A stretch of 64,000 bases of DNA from Microbacterium kunmingense (GCF_023155745.1 NZ_JAKNUS010000003.1:1-64000), one strand, 5' to 3'. Shown: positions 7,848 through 17,517, numbered from the stretch's first letter. Notes: a model not told the origin generated them from the sequence alone. Made by a program: numbers and translations.

Positions 7848-10151
7848 TCAGCGCTGCGGCGGGAGCGGCGCGTTTGCCATCGCGATCAGCCCGTCGATCA
7901 TCTCCGGCGTCACGCCGCCCGGGCTGTCGCTCACGGCGGCGAACATCCCGGCGCGGCCGATCGGGAACGACTCCATCATCTTCGAGGCGTCGACGCCTTC
8001 TGGCATGATCGCCTCGACGCCGTCCATCGAGCCCATCATCTGAGCGATCGCCGCCTGCACCATGGGTCCCACGACGGGGTGCGCCATGACCTCGCCGATC
8101 GACGAGGTCTTCGAGAGGGGCAGCTGCAGCGTGTCGCCGGTCACCTCGATCGAGACGGACGCGCGGATGTCGCGGCTCGACGCCGCCACGTCGACCGCGT
8201 AGGCTCCGCCCTCGACGACGAACCGGTCGGCGCGGATGTCCCAGTATGCGAGGTCGGCGCGGCGCACGGTCAGCGCGACGGTCTGCGTCTCGCCCGGCTC
8301 GAGGGCGACCGACGCGAACGCCTTGAGCTCTCGAGGGGCCCGCTGCACGCGCGAACCGGGCAGTGACGTGTAGACCTGCACGACCTCGCGACCCGCGCGG
8401 GCGCCGGTGTTCGTCACCGCGACGGTGACGATGACGTCGCCGTCCGCATCGACGGTGGCTGCGGCATCCGTGTACGAGAACGTCGTGTACGAGAGGCCGT
8501 GACCGAACGGGAACGCCACCTCAATGCGGCGCGCGTCGTACCAGCGGTAGCCGACGAAGATGCCCTCGCCGTAGCGGGTGTGCGAGAACTCGCCCGGGAA
8601 GTCGAGGAACGCGGGGGTGTCCTCGAGCCGAAGCGGGATCGTCTCGGTGAGCTTCGCCGACGGGTTGACGTCGCCGAACAGCACGTCGGCGGTCGCTCCG
8701 CCGCCTGCCTGGCCGAGCAGCCAGCCTTCAAGGATCGCGGGCACGCGCTCGGCGAAGGGAAGGGCCACCACCCCGCCGTTCGAGAGCACGACGACCGTGT
8801 TCGGGTTGACGGCCAGCACTGCGGCGAGCAGAGCGAGCTGCTCGGCGGGCAGGTCGATGTCGGTGCGGTCGTATCCCTCGGACTCGAGGCGGGCGGGCAG
8901 ACCGAGGAACAGCACCACGACGTCGACACCGGATGCCGCGGCCACCGCCTCGTCGCGCAGTGCGGCGTTGTCGTCGGCCGTCGTGGTCGATGCGATGCCG
9001 AAGCCCTTGGCGTAGGTCACGTCGCCCGTCGCGAGTGCGCGGATCTCGTCGAGTGCGGCGTCCAGGCGCGTCGGGTTGATCATCGACGAGCCCGCACCCT
9101 GGTAGCGCGGCTTCTCGGCGAACTCGCCGATGACGGCGATGCGCGCGTCCTTCGCGAGCGGCAGCAGCGGCGCCTCGCCCCCCGCGGCCGGCTCGTTCTT
9201 GAGCAGGACGATGCCGCGGCCCGCCGCCTCGCGCGCGAGCGCGTGGTGCCCGTCGACGCCGAGCGGGCCTTCGACGCGGCCGGCGCCGGCCTGCGCCCTG
9301 CGCACGAGGTCGAGCACCCGGCCCGCCGCGACATCCAGCACCGACTCGTCGAGCGTCCCGTTCTGCACCGCCGCGACGAGTTGGGCGTCGGTGACCCCGT
9401 TCGAGGTCGGCATCTCGAGGTCCATGCCTGCGACGATGCCCGAGACCCGGTCGTTGACCGCACCCCAGTCCGAGACCACGAGACCCTCGAAGCCCCAGTC
9501 GTCGCGCAGCACCTCGGTCAGCAGCCACGGGTCCTCGGACGCGTACACCCCGTTGATGCGGTTGTACGAGCACATGACGGTCCAGGGCTGCGCGTCGCGG
9601 ACGACCCGCTCGAAGCCGCGCAGGTAGATCTCGCGCAGCGGCCGCGGGTCCACGTCCGACGACGACCGCATCCGGTCGTCCTCCTGGTTGTTCGCGGCGA
9701 AGTGCTTCAGCGACGTGCCGACACCCTGCGACTGCACGCCGTCGACGTACGCCGCCCCGAGCGCACCCGACACGATCGGGTCCTCCGACAGGTACTCGAA
9801 GTTCCGACCGCACAGCGGAGAGCGCTTGATGTTGACGCCCGGTCCGAGCAGCACCGCCACCTTCTCGATCGAGGTCTCGGCGCCGAGCGCCTCGCCGACC
9901 CGCGACACGAGGTCGACGTCCCACGACGATCCCAGCGCGACGGCGGGCGGGAAGCAAGTCGCCGGCACGCTGTCGCCGATGCCGAGGTGGTCGCCGCCCT
10001 CGCGCTGCTTGCGCAGACCGTGCGGACCGTCGGTGAGCATGATCGCCGAGACCCCGGCGCGCTCGACGGGGGTGGTCCACCAGAAGCTCGCGCCGCTCGT
10101 GAGCGACGCCTTCTCTTCGAGGGTGAGGGTGCTGACATCGGGGATCGTCAT
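7848..10151 (-). CDS. Glycoside hydrolase family 3 beta-glucosidase
   Basis: A 767-residue cytoplasmic GH3 enzyme that removes terminal beta-linked glucose (or xylose) from oligosaccharides or glycosides. Substrate-binding 'KHFAANNQE' is at residues 149-157. The nucleophile is Asp228 in 'GLVVSDWGA'. The GH3 C-terminal alpha/beta domain and a fibronectin-III-like domain (about 590-660, 'REVVQVYTSLPGSRVQRAPRE') follow. The last 75 residues add a Met-rich helical tail ('VVGPMVQAAIAQMMGSM') seen in many Actinobacteria. There is no signal peptide. The ATG at 10151 has AAAGGA upstream; the frame stays open for another 84 codons but without a ribosome site. It is the last gene of an MFS-PAP2-GH3 operon, so imported glucosides are the likely substrates. 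Confidence 0.92.
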   Translation of the reverse strand: MTIPDVSTLTLEEKASLTSGASFWWTTPVERAGVSAIMLTDGPHGLRKQREGGDHLGIGDSVPATCFPPAVALGSSWDVDLVSRVGEALGAETSIEKVAVLLGPGVNIKRSPLCGRNFEYLSEDPIVSGALGAAYVDGVQSQGVGTSLKHFAANNQEDDRMRSSSDVDPRPLREIYLRGFERVVRDAQPWTVMCSYNRINGVYASEDPWLLTEVLRDDWGFEGLVVSDWGAVNDRVSGIVAGMDLEMPTSNGVTDAQLVAAVQNGTLDESVLDVAAGRVLDLVRRAQAGAGRVEGPLGVDGHHALAREAAGRGIVLLKNEPAAGGEAPLLPLAKDARIAVIGEFAEKPRYQGAGSSMINPTRLDAALDEIRALATGDVTYAKGFGIASTTTADDNAALRDEAVAAASGVDVVVLFLGLPARLESEGYDRTDIDLPAEQLALLAAVLAVNPNTVVVLSNGGVVALPFAERVPAILEGWLLGQAGGGATADVLFGDVNPSAKLTETIPLRLEDTPAFLDFPGEFSHTRYGEGIFVGYRWYDARRIEVAFPFGHGLSYTTFSYTDAAATVDADGDVIVTVAVTNTGARAGREVVQVYTSLPGSRVQRAPRELKAFASVALEPGETQTVALTVRRADLAYWDIRADRFVVEGGAYAVDVAASSRDIRASVSIEVTGDTLQLPLSKTSSIGEVMAHPVVGPMVQAAIAQMMGSMDGVEAIMPEGVDASKMMESFPIGRAGMFAAVSDSPGGVTPEMIDGLIAMANAPLPPQR

Positions 10152-10171
10152 GGTGTTCCTTTCGAGGGTTG

Positions 10172-10957
10172 TCAGATCGGTTGGGATGCCGCGAGCTCGG
10201 CGCGTCGACGGGCGCCGAGGTGCAGGAACCAAACGGGACGCCCGTAGTCCTTCTGCAGCCACGGCCAGAACGCCCACCAGATCAGCGGCGCACCGGCGGC
10301 GCCGGCGACGAGCCCGAAGAAGGTGTCGCTCAGCCAGTGCGCGTTGATGAGGGTGCGCTGCCACATCATGCCGACCATGATCACGCCGCCCACGATCCAC
10401 CACACGCGGCGCACCGTGCGGCGAGCCGACGGGATGAGCGCGGCGATCACGAACACGAAGGCCGCCGCGGCGACCGCGTGCCCCGAGGGGAAGGACCCGT
10501 GGTCGACCGAGAACAGCGGGCCGTAGAGCCCCAGGGCCTCATCTGCGGCCGGACGCGGGCGGTCGACGAGGTTCTTCATGCCCTGCGAGTACAGGCCCAT
10601 CGAGGTCAGGAGCGCCGCGATCGCGAACAGCGCCGATCGCCAGCGCCCGACGGCCACGAGGCCCAGCGGCAGCAGGATCACCATCACGAGGGCACCGCCG
10701 CCCTCGCCGAGGATCTGGAAGAACATCGCGATCGGCCCGAGGTGGGCGGTGCTGTCCGGGGCGGTGCCCACGAGGGCCCGCCACCAGTCGTCGAGGCCCT
10801 GCGTGAACGGCTCCTCAGCATTCACGGCGACCGCGGTCCCCATGAGGGCGAACGCGGCGGTGAGCCCCAGCGCCCACCACAGCAGCGCCATGGGGCGGCG
10901 GACTCGGGATGCCGCAGCATCCCGAGTCGTCGCGTCACCGGTGAGCGCAGTGCCCAT
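10172..10957 (-). CDS. PAP2-superfamily membrane phosphatase
   Basis: A 261-residue integral membrane protein with about six hydrophobic segments. The acid phosphatase motifs are all present: 'KNLVDRPRP' (motif 1), 'SFPSGHA' (motif 2) and 'RTLINAHWLSDTFFG' (motif 3, with the catalytic His). The family removes phosphate from lipid phosphates such as undecaprenyl diphosphate or phosphatidate. The ATG at 10957 has GAGGTG at good spacing, and the start lies 2 bases after the MFS stop, so the two are translationally coupled. The reason for a lipid phosphatase in a sugar operon is unclear. Function beyond the family is not resolved. Confidence 0.85.
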   Translation of the reverse strand: MGTALTGDATTRDAAASRVRRPMALLWWALGLTAAFALMGTAVAVNAEEPFTQGLDDWWRALVGTAPDSTAHLGPIAMFFQILGEGGGALVMVILLPLGLVAVGRWRSALFAIAALLTSMGLYSQGMKNLVDRPRPAADEALGLYGPLFSVDHGSFPSGHAVAAAAFVFVIAALIPSARRTVRRVWWIVGGVIMVGMMWQRTLINAHWLSDTFFGLVAGAAGAPLIWWAFWPWLQKDYGRPVWFLHLGARRRAELAASQPI

Positions 10958-10959
10958 CG

Positions 10960-12261
10960 TCACCTCACGGCCTTGATCGGCCACACCGCGAGGGCGCCCA
11001 GGATGCCGAGCACGATCGCGACCGGGAACAGGGCCTGGTAGCCCGCGACGAGCACGATCGCGCCGGCGACGCCGGGGGCGAGCGTCTGGGGAAGGGTGGC
11101 TGCGATGTTCACGACGCCGAGGTCCTTCGCGAAGTTCTTCGCCGAGGGCAGCACCTCGCTCATCAGCGCCGTGTCGACCGCCTGGAACATGCCGAAGCCG
11201 AAGCCCGCGATGAAGGTCATTAGCATCCACGCGTTGAGGTCCTGCCAGAACCACGGCAGGAGGAACGCGAGGCTCACGACGGCAGCCGACGCAAACACGA
11301 ACGGCTTGCGCCGCCCGACCTTGTCGGAGATCGGACCCGACACGACCGTCGAGATGATGATGCCGACCAGCGACAGCAGACCCAGGAGCGGGATGACCGT
11401 CTCAGGGTGCTCGACGCCGAAGTAGTCGGTGAGGAGGAACAGCTGGTAACCGGTGACGGCGAAGTACCCCGTATACAGCAGCAGGCGACCGGTGAACGCC
11501 CAGAAGAAGTCCGGGTGCTTGACGGGGTTGACCCAGAACGTCTTGAGGAACTCGACGAGCGTGAACGGCTCGGGCTGGAGCTCCTGGCTCGAGTAGTCGG
11601 GGTTGAAGACGACGAACAGGCTCAGGATCACCACCGCGAACACGGCGAAGATGACGTAGCCGAGCGCGATGCTGTTGAAGAAGAACGAGCCGACGATCGT
11701 GCCGCCGAGCGCGCCGACCATGAGCCCGATGCCCGAGAGCGCCGCGAATGTGCCGCGCCGCTTGAGCGGCACGCGGTCGGGCATTACGGCCGACAGCGGA
11801 CCCTGCGCGAAGTTGTAGGCGACCTGCACGAGCGTCCACGCGACGATGACGCCGACGAGCGAGTTCGCGAAGGCCAGGCCCACCAGGGCGAGGCCGCCGG
11901 CGAGCGCGCCGATGACGATCCACGGCGCGCGGCGACCGAAGCGGGTCCGCGTGCGGTCCGAGACCTGACCTGCGACCGGCTGGGCGATCATCGCGGCGAA
12001 CGCGCCGATGGTCGCCACGATCGCGAGGTTGGCGACTTTGTCCTCCTCGCCGAACAGCATCGTGATCTGCTGCGGGAGAAGGATGCCGGGCACGGCGCCC
12101 CACACCAGAAAGATGCCGAGGTTGGCGGGGATGATCCACACCATGAGCCGGCGAAGGCCCTTGAGCGGTGCGGGCGGGTCGTCGTTTCCGGAGGCCGTGG
12201 CCATGAAGGTGTTCTCGGTCATGGGCGCCGCAGCGGGCGCGAGCTCGGGTTCTGACGTCAT
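10960..12261 (-). CDS. MFS transporter, probably for the glucoside used by the GH3 enzyme
   Basis: A 433-residue transporter with about 12 hydrophobic helices and the MFS loop-2 signature ('GQVSDRTRTRFGRRAPW'), repeated in degenerate form in the second half ('GPISDKVGRRKPF'). The N-terminal 40 residues are polar and precede helix 1 at 'MVWIIPANLGIFLVWG'. The ATG at 12261 or GTG at 12267 are both served by AAAGGA; the upstream frame to 12441 has no ribosome site and runs across the promoter. It is the first gene of the operon with PAP2 and GH3 and is divergent from a TetR gene, which points to import of a beta-glucoside or related sugar, though efflux cannot be excluded. Confidence 0.85.
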   Translation of the reverse strand: MTSEPELAPAAAPMTENTFMATASGNDDPPAPLKGLRRLMVWIIPANLGIFLVWGAVPGILLPQQITMLFGEEDKVANLAIVATIGAFAAMIAQPVAGQVSDRTRTRFGRRAPWIVIGALAGGLALVGLAFANSLVGVIVAWTLVQVAYNFAQGPLSAVMPDRVPLKRRGTFAALSGIGLMVGALGGTIVGSFFFNSIALGYVIFAVFAVVILSLFVVFNPDYSSQELQPEPFTLVEFLKTFWVNPVKHPDFFWAFTGRLLLYTGYFAVTGYQLFLLTDYFGVEHPETVIPLLGLLSLVGIIISTVVSGPISDKVGRRKPFVFASAAVVSLAFLLPWFWQDLNAWMLMTFIAGFGFGMFQAVDTALMSEVLPSAKNFAKDLGVVNIAATLPQTLAPGVAGAIVLVAGYQALFPVAIVLGILGALAVWPIKAVR

Positions 12262-12303
12262 CGTCACGTGATCCTTTCGGCGACCACCGTGGGCGCCGAC
12301 AAA

Positions 12304-12332
12304 ACCATACGACATTCGGTTTTGAGAATCAA
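12304..12332 (-). promoter_or_regulatory. Sigma70-type promoter of the MFS-PAP2-GH3 operon
   Basis: On the minus strand TTGATT (12332-12327) and TATGGT (12309-12304) are separated by exactly 17 bases, about 43 bases before the MFS start. Two inverted repeats overlap it: AAAACC...GGTTTT (12301-12323) and AAGCG-TCGTT-CGCTT (12331-12345). They cover the promoter and are the natural binding sites for the divergent TetR protein. Confidence 0.6.
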
Positions 12333-12355
12333 GCGTCGTTCGCTTTACTGGCTTC

Positions 12356-12988
12356 ATGGCAGACCAGCAACGCCGCCGGGGCTCGTACGCGAAGGGCGTC
12401 GCCAAGCGCGAGGAGATCCTCCAGACCGCGCTCGACGTCATCGCCCGCGAGGGATTCCGCGGCGCCTCGGTGAAGGAGCTCGCCGACGCCGTCGGACTCA
12501 GCCAAGCCGGGCTCCTCCACTACTTCGGCAGCAAGGAGGAGCTCTTCACCGAGATCCTCCGCAAGCGCGACGAGCTCGACGCGGCCTCGTTCAGACTCCA
12601 GGACGCCGAGCTCGAGCCCGTCGCGTTCGAGGACGTCCGCGCCGGCTACGTGAACATCGTGCGCCACAACTCCGACGTCCCCGGCGTCGTGCAGCTGTTC
12701 GCCCGGCTCTCGGTCGACGCCGTCGACCCCCAGCATCCCGCCCACGACTTCTTCGTCGAGCGCGGCAGGCAGCTGCGCGGGGTCTTCGGGCTCGCGATCG
12801 CGCGCGCGCAGACGGACGGCCGGATCAGCTCAGAGGTCGAGCCCGAGACGGTCGCGAGGATCCTGCAGGCGGTGGCGGACGGCCTGCAGGTGCAGTGGAT
12901 GCTGGAGCCCGACCTCGACATGGCGGCGACCGTCGACGCCCTGCTGACGCTGCTGATGCGGAAGGACACCGATCAGCGCACACGTTGA
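12356..12988 (+). CDS. TetR-family regulator divergent from the sugar operon
   Basis: A 210-residue TetR repressor. The N-terminal helix-turn-helix lies at about residues 15-60 ('ILQTALDVIAREGFRGASVKELADAVGLSQAGLLHYFGSKEE' region). The rest is an all-helical ligand-binding domain. The gene is transcribed away from the MFS operon, with 94 bases between starts that hold two inverted repeats, so it most likely represses that operon and itself. There is no Shine-Dalgarno sequence before the ATG, so translation may be leaderless. The inducer is unknown, probably a glucoside or aglycone. Confidence 0.85.
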   Translation: MADQQRRRGSYAKGVAKREEILQTALDVIAREGFRGASVKELADAVGLSQAGLLHYFGSKEELFTEILRKRDELDAASFRLQDAELEPVAFEDVRAGYVNIVRHNSDVPGVVQLFARLSVDAVDPQHPAHDFFVERGRQLRGVFGLAIARAQTDGRISSEVEPETVARILQAVADGLQVQWMLEPDLDMAATVDALLTLLMRKDTDQRTR

Positions 12989-13083
12989 CCAGCCCATCGT
13001 CGCCCCACCGGAGGGCACAAGCGCGGGTCATGCCTCGGCGAACAGTGGGGAACACCCGCGACCCTTGAGGCGTTGCATGCGTT

Positions 13084-13563
13084 ATGAAGATTCGCGAGAT
13101 TGAGATTCGGACCATGGAGGGCACCACAACCTCGCTCTCGGAGTTCGGCGACAAGATGTTGCTCATCGTCAACGTCGCTTCACGATGTGGGCTTGCTCCT
13201 CAGTATGCGACGCTGGAGCACCTGCAACAGCAGTATGGCCATCGAGGTCTACAGGTTGTCGGGTTCCCCAGCAATCAGTTCCTTCAGGAACTGCGGACCA
13301 ATGATGCGATCAAGCAATACTGCTCCATGACATACGGCATCAGCTTTCCGGTTTTCGATCCGATCCGCGTCAACGGCCGCCGCGAGCACGCTCTCTACTC
13401 TGAGTTGAAGAAGACTCCCGACTCACGTGGGAAAGCCGGCAAGGTCCAGTGGAACTTCGAGAAGTTTCTGGTGACGAGGTCGGACGATGTGCACCGCTTC
13501 CGTCCTCACACGTTGCCCGACGACCCGGCGATCGTCTCGGCGATCGAGCGGGGGCTGCTCTGA
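13084..13563 (+). CDS. Glutathione peroxidase family protein
   Basis: A 159-residue thioredoxin-fold peroxidase that reduces peroxides. All three family motifs are seen: 'NVASRCGL' with Cys in the place of selenocysteine (about residue 35), 'VGFPSNQF', and 'WNFEKFLV'. The Gln and Trp of the catalytic tetrad are thus present. In Actinobacteria such enzymes use thioredoxin or mycothiol systems. There is no signal peptide. The length is normal. It stands alone, 95 bases after the TetR gene, and its GC content is somewhat lower than its neighbours, in keeping with separate acquisition. Confidence 0.85.
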   Translation: MKIREIEIRTMEGTTTSLSEFGDKMLLIVNVASRCGLAPQYATLEHLQQQYGHRGLQVVGFPSNQFLQELRTNDAIKQYCSMTYGISFPVFDPIRVNGRREHALYSELKKTPDSRGKAGKVQWNFEKFLVTRSDDVHRFRPHTLPDDPAIVSAIERGLL

Positions 13564-13773
13564 TTTTCAGTAAACGCCGACCGATGAAACTCCTTGCGAT
13601 GAAGTGAACGGCGAGGTACAGCGAGATTTGCGACGCGAATGGGTACCACCCGCCGCGGTGGTCTGACTCGCCGGAATCAAGATCCTGCCCCATCTGCCCC
13701 CTCGAAAACCATCGCGGACGCAACGCGAACCGTTGCCCGATCACCGCGCCCACGCCACCACCTCTCGTCCCGC

Positions 13774-14760
13774 TCACACGCCAAGGCTCGTTAGCAGACC
13801 GCGGATCCGTTCGAGACTCCACACCTCTTGTCGGGGATCCTGGTGCCCGCGATAAGAGGGTTCCACGGCCATGATGAGCAGCCGGTGTAGTGCGTAGAGA
13901 GCTTTTCGCGCCCGCCCGCTCTCATCCCCTTGTACGACGCCGTATCCTCGAGCGAACGCCTGCTCCCTGGGGAAGATGGGGATGTTGGGGTTCATGAAGC
14001 CGGCTTCCATCAGCGGGTCGCCCCACAAAGAGCGCTCGTGATCTACCACTCCAACGAGCATCGACTTTGTGACGATCGCGTTTCCAGGCCAGAGGTCCCA
14101 GGACACCAGGACCGGGGAGGTAACGGCCCGCAGTGCGTCGCTGTGCAGATCGAGGGCGGCAGCCGCACGCTCCTCGATGTCTTCGAGTCGGACTTGCGCT
14201 CGGTGTCCGTCGGCGAGCACATCCTCGACCATGCGCCTGAATGCCTGTGGCCAGTCCGAGAACACGGGGTCCCCAACGTAGCCGAACGAGGACCCACGAA
14301 TGCCGTTGAGCACGCGGTTGACGCGCCCCAACTCCGTCATCAGGTGATCTAACCTGGGCGCATCGGCTTTCTCGCCGTGCTCCAGCAGCTCACCCAGATT
14401 CTCTCCGTCGACGAAAGCCATGAAGAAGCATGGGGCGCCGACTGGGCCGGCGCCGTCGAAGATGTGCTCGACGTGAGGCACCGGTGCGGCCGAGCGACGT
14501 GCAATGAGCTCGATCGCGGCGAGTTCATTTGCCATGAGCCGTTGCTCGTAGGTGAGCACATTGACCTCCGGCGAAGGCGCGATCTTGAGTGCGACATCAC
14601 GCCCGTCCCGAAGACGCACCCGATACACGGCGTTAAAACGCCCACGTTTCAGTTCGACGATGGACCCATCAGCCTTTGGCACCTGTCGCGCCCCGTAGGC
14701 AGCATCCACGAGCGCCTCGATCGTCTCGACAGTCTGGCGGTTCTTGGTAGGGCTTTCCAT
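13774..14760 (-). CDS. APH-family phosphotransferase (aminoglycoside phosphotransferase-like)
   Basis: A 328-residue kinase-like fold. ATP-binding elements include 'VALKIAPSPE' (Lys at about residue 57). The catalytic loop reads 'VSWDLWPGNAIV', and the metal-binding motif 'GVVDHERSLWGDP' follows. The catalytic Asp and Asn are kept, but the His that opens the classical HGDxxxxN loop is replaced by Ser. Many relatives in Actinobacteria act on unknown small molecules (sugars, amino alcohols), so resistance should not be assumed. It is flanked by a peroxidase gene and an MMPL exporter gene and shows no operon link to either. Confidence 0.75.
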   Translation of the reverse strand: MESPTKNRQTVETIEALVDAAYGARQVPKADGSIVELKRGRFNAVYRVRLRDGRDVALKIAPSPEVNVLTYEQRLMANELAAIELIARRSAAPVPHVEHIFDGAGPVGAPCFFMAFVDGENLGELLEHGEKADAPRLDHLMTELGRVNRVLNGIRGSSFGYVGDPVFSDWPQAFRRMVEDVLADGHRAQVRLEDIEERAAAALDLHSDALRAVTSPVLVSWDLWPGNAIVTKSMLVGVVDHERSLWGDPLMEAGFMNPNIPIFPREQAFARGYGVVQGDESGRARKALYALHRLLIMAVEPSYRGHQDPRQEVWSLERIRGLLTSLGV

Positions 14761-14979
14761 GTGCTCCGGGGCGAGCGCTGTGAGGTGGTGACGGTCGAAG
14801 AACGCGCCGCAACGTTCAATTGTCTCGTAACTTGATGTGAATCGCGAGCTCCTGTGGAACTCGGACTACCTGGCAGATTATCTTCGCGCAGCACTCCCGG
14901 TCCGCCGATTGAAGGCGCTCCCTCACCGGATAGGTGTCATGCCGTCTCCATGGCGCGCTCGTGGGGACGGACGAGAGGG

Positions 14980-17517
14980 TCACTCACGTGCGAGCTCGTT
15001 CGGCGTGTTCTGGGTGCCCGTCGTGGCGCCGTGCACGGGGTGGCTGCGTTCTAGCGCTGCTCCTTCGACGTCGACGTTGGGAAGGATCCGGTCGAGCCAC
15101 TTCGGCAGCCACCATGCCTTTTCCCCGAGCAGGTGCATTGCTGCAGGGATGAGGACGAGTCGTACCACGAACGCGTCGATCAAGACACCGGCAGCGAGGC
15201 CGAAGCCGATGGGTCGAACCAGCGCGATGTGCGAGAACACGAATCCGCCGAACACGGCGCCCATGATGATTGCGGCGGCCGTGACAACTGCGCGTCCATT
15301 TCTGAGGCCGGCGATGACGGCCATCCGCGCGGGGACACCGTGCACGAAAGCTTCGCGCATGCCCGAGACCAGGAAGAGTTGATAATCCATGGCGAGACCG
15401 AACAGCACGCCGATAAGGATGATTGGCGCGAAGTTCAGCACAGGACCGGGGCTGTGTACTCCGAATACGGGTCCGAGCCACCCCCACTGGTAGATCGCCA
15501 CGACGGCACCGAATGCGGCGACCAGGGACAGAACGAACCCGGCGGTGGCGACCAGCGGGACCAGGATGGACCGGAAGACGAGGACGAGGATGAGGAAGGA
15601 GAGTCCAACGACGAGCACGAGGTACACGGGCAGAACGTCGGCGAGTTTCTCGGAGATGTCGATGTTGCCACTCGCCTGGCCTGCGACTCCAAGCTCGATC
15701 TCGCCGATTGGGGAGAGGTCGCGCAGGTCTCGTACGAGTTGCTCAGTTGATTCACTGGAGGGTCCGTCGATCGGCACGACCTGGAAGGCGAGGAAATCCC
15801 GATTGTCTGAGATGCCTATCGGTGCGACGGCGATGACGTCGTCGTTCGCAAGCAACTGCTCGGCGATGTCTGCTTGAACGGCGATGACGTTGTCTTCATC
15901 GATGGACTCGGGCAGAGCGGCTGTGATGAGCAGCGGGCCGTTTTGGCCAGCGCCGAATGCCTCGGCGGCGGTCGTGTAGGCGCGGTACTGGGTGGAGTCG
16001 AGGGGCTCAGATGATCCGTCCGGCATGCCGAGCCTCATGGACAGCGCCGGGATCGCGACGATGAGCAGGGCGATCACTGCGATCGCGGTACGGAGGAGCG
16101 CGCGCGAGGTTGTCATGGGCTTCAGGTCGGGCGCGGCGTGCGACTCGTGCCCGATCTGCGCCCGGGCACGGCGGTTGAGCACGCGGGGACCGATGATGCC
16201 GAGCAGCGCCGGCGTAAGCGTCACGGCGATGAGAACCGCGACCAGAACGCAACCGGCGGCGACCGTCCCCATGGTGCCGACGAACGGGATGCCCGTGACA
16301 TTCAGGGCCAGCAGAGCCACCAGCACTGTCGATCCGGCGAACACCACGGCGTTGCCTGAGGTCCCGTTCGCCAGTGGTATCGACTCCCTCAGGTCGACGC
16401 CGGCCAGGATCTGCTGGCGATGCCGATTGATGATGAACAGGGCATAGTCGATACCCACCGCGAGCCCGAGCATCAACCCGAGTACGGGAGTGGCCGAAGA
16501 CATGTCGACAACCCCGGAGAACGCGAGCGCCCCGGCCACCCCAACCCCGACGCCGATGACGGACGACACAATGGGGAGCATCGCCGGGAGGAGCGCGCGG
16601 AACATGAGCACCAGCACCAGCAGGGCGAGTGCGATTCCCACGAGCTCACCGACCCCCAGGATCCCTTCCACGGCCGTCGCGATGGCCGCAGAGTAGTAAT
16701 CGACCTGGACCCCGGCGATGTCGACTTCGTCGAGCTCCGCACTGACTGCCGTCACGACCTCCGCCGGAATCGCGAAGAGGTCATCTTCGAACAGCACTGC
16801 GCCGATCGCCGTCGAGCGATCTGTCGTCACGGTGCGGATTTCGGATGCCGCGGCGACGAGCCGTTGAGCATCCGCGATTTGGTCGCCCCTGTCCGCCAAC
16901 TCCTTCGCACCGGCCTCGAGTTCGCTCCGGCGGGCGTCAAGCTCCGCCGCGCCGGCATCGAGCTGCGCTTGCTGAGCCAGGAACTGCGGTGCGGCAAGTT
17001 CGTAAGATCCTGCCGCATTCGCCGCCGCAATCGCCGCGTCGAGCTGCGCCTGCCCTTCTTCGAGCTGCGCCTGGGCCGCATCGAGCTGCGCAGCGCCATC
17101 ATCGAGCTGCTGCTGTGCGGCGTCGAGCTGGGCGGCGCCGTCTTGAAGTTGCTGTTGCTGGTCCTCGCGAGTGGCCTCGGCGTCGAAAGGATTCACGACT
17201 TCGGCCACGCCGTCGATGCCACCGATGCGAGTCAGCAGATCCCCGATCTGCTCCTGCTGTGATTCGCTGAACTCGGACCCGTTCTCGCTCTGGAACACGA
17301 CCGTTCCGGTACCGCCGCCGAGATCGCCGATCTCCTCAGTGAGCTGCTCGCTCACCCGCTCCGTCTCCGTGCCGGGGATGCTGATGCTCGAGGTAAGGGT
17401 GCCTCCGAAAGCGAGGAAGGCTCCGATGGCGAGGGCAAGTGCGACAAGCCATCCGACGATCACTGCCCACGGACGCTGCGCGGCGAATCGACCGAGGCGA
17501 TAGAGGAGTTCTGCCAC
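14980..17517 (-). CDS. MMPL/RND-family exporter
   Basis: An 845-residue membrane protein with two repeats of one plus five transmembrane segments. 'GIDYALFIINRHR' (first half) and 'AMDYQLFLVSGMREA' (second half) carry the Asp-Tyr pairs of the proton relay. The periplasmic loop after helix 1 holds an unusually regular coiled coil of about 90 residues with repeats of 'AAQLDAAQ'/'EEGQAQLDAA', as in YhgE-like MMPL proteins. The GTG at 17517 follows AAAGG and gives the normal start 'AELLYRLGRFAAQRPW'. The longer frame to 17583 would cross the operator. It is divergent from a TetR gene that probably represses it. Substrate (lipid or drug) unknown. Confidence 0.88.
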   Translation of the reverse strand: MAELLYRLGRFAAQRPWAVIVGWLVALALAIGAFLAFGGTLTSSISIPGTETERVSEQLTEEIGDLGGGTGTVVFQSENGSEFSESQQEQIGDLLTRIGGIDGVAEVVNPFDAEATREDQQQQLQDGAAQLDAAQQQLDDGAAQLDAAQAQLEEGQAQLDAAIAAANAAGSYELAAPQFLAQQAQLDAGAAELDARRSELEAGAKELADRGDQIADAQRLVAAASEIRTVTTDRSTAIGAVLFEDDLFAIPAEVVTAVSAELDEVDIAGVQVDYYSAAIATAVEGILGVGELVGIALALLVLVLMFRALLPAMLPIVSSVIGVGVGVAGALAFSGVVDMSSATPVLGLMLGLAVGIDYALFIINRHRQQILAGVDLRESIPLANGTSGNAVVFAGSTVLVALLALNVTGIPFVGTMGTVAAGCVLVAVLIAVTLTPALLGIIGPRVLNRRARAQIGHESHAAPDLKPMTTSRALLRTAIAVIALLIVAIPALSMRLGMPDGSSEPLDSTQYRAYTTAAEAFGAGQNGPLLITAALPESIDEDNVIAVQADIAEQLLANDDVIAVAPIGISDNRDFLAFQVVPIDGPSSESTEQLVRDLRDLSPIGEIELGVAGQASGNIDISEKLADVLPVYLVLVVGLSFLILVLVFRSILVPLVATAGFVLSLVAAFGAVVAIYQWGWLGPVFGVHSPGPVLNFAPIILIGVLFGLAMDYQLFLVSGMREAFVHGVPARMAVIAGLRNGRAVVTAAAIIMGAVFGGFVFSHIALVRPIGFGLAAGVLIDAFVVRLVLIPAAMHLLGEKAWWLPKWLDRILPNVDVEGAALERSHPVHGATTGTQNTPNELARE

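Noticed and set aside
8499-10247. 582-codon plus-strand frame opposite the GH3 gene
   Set aside because: Arg/Asp/His-rich composition typical of an antisense frame in high-GC DNA; the GH3 gene on the other strand is complete and conserved.
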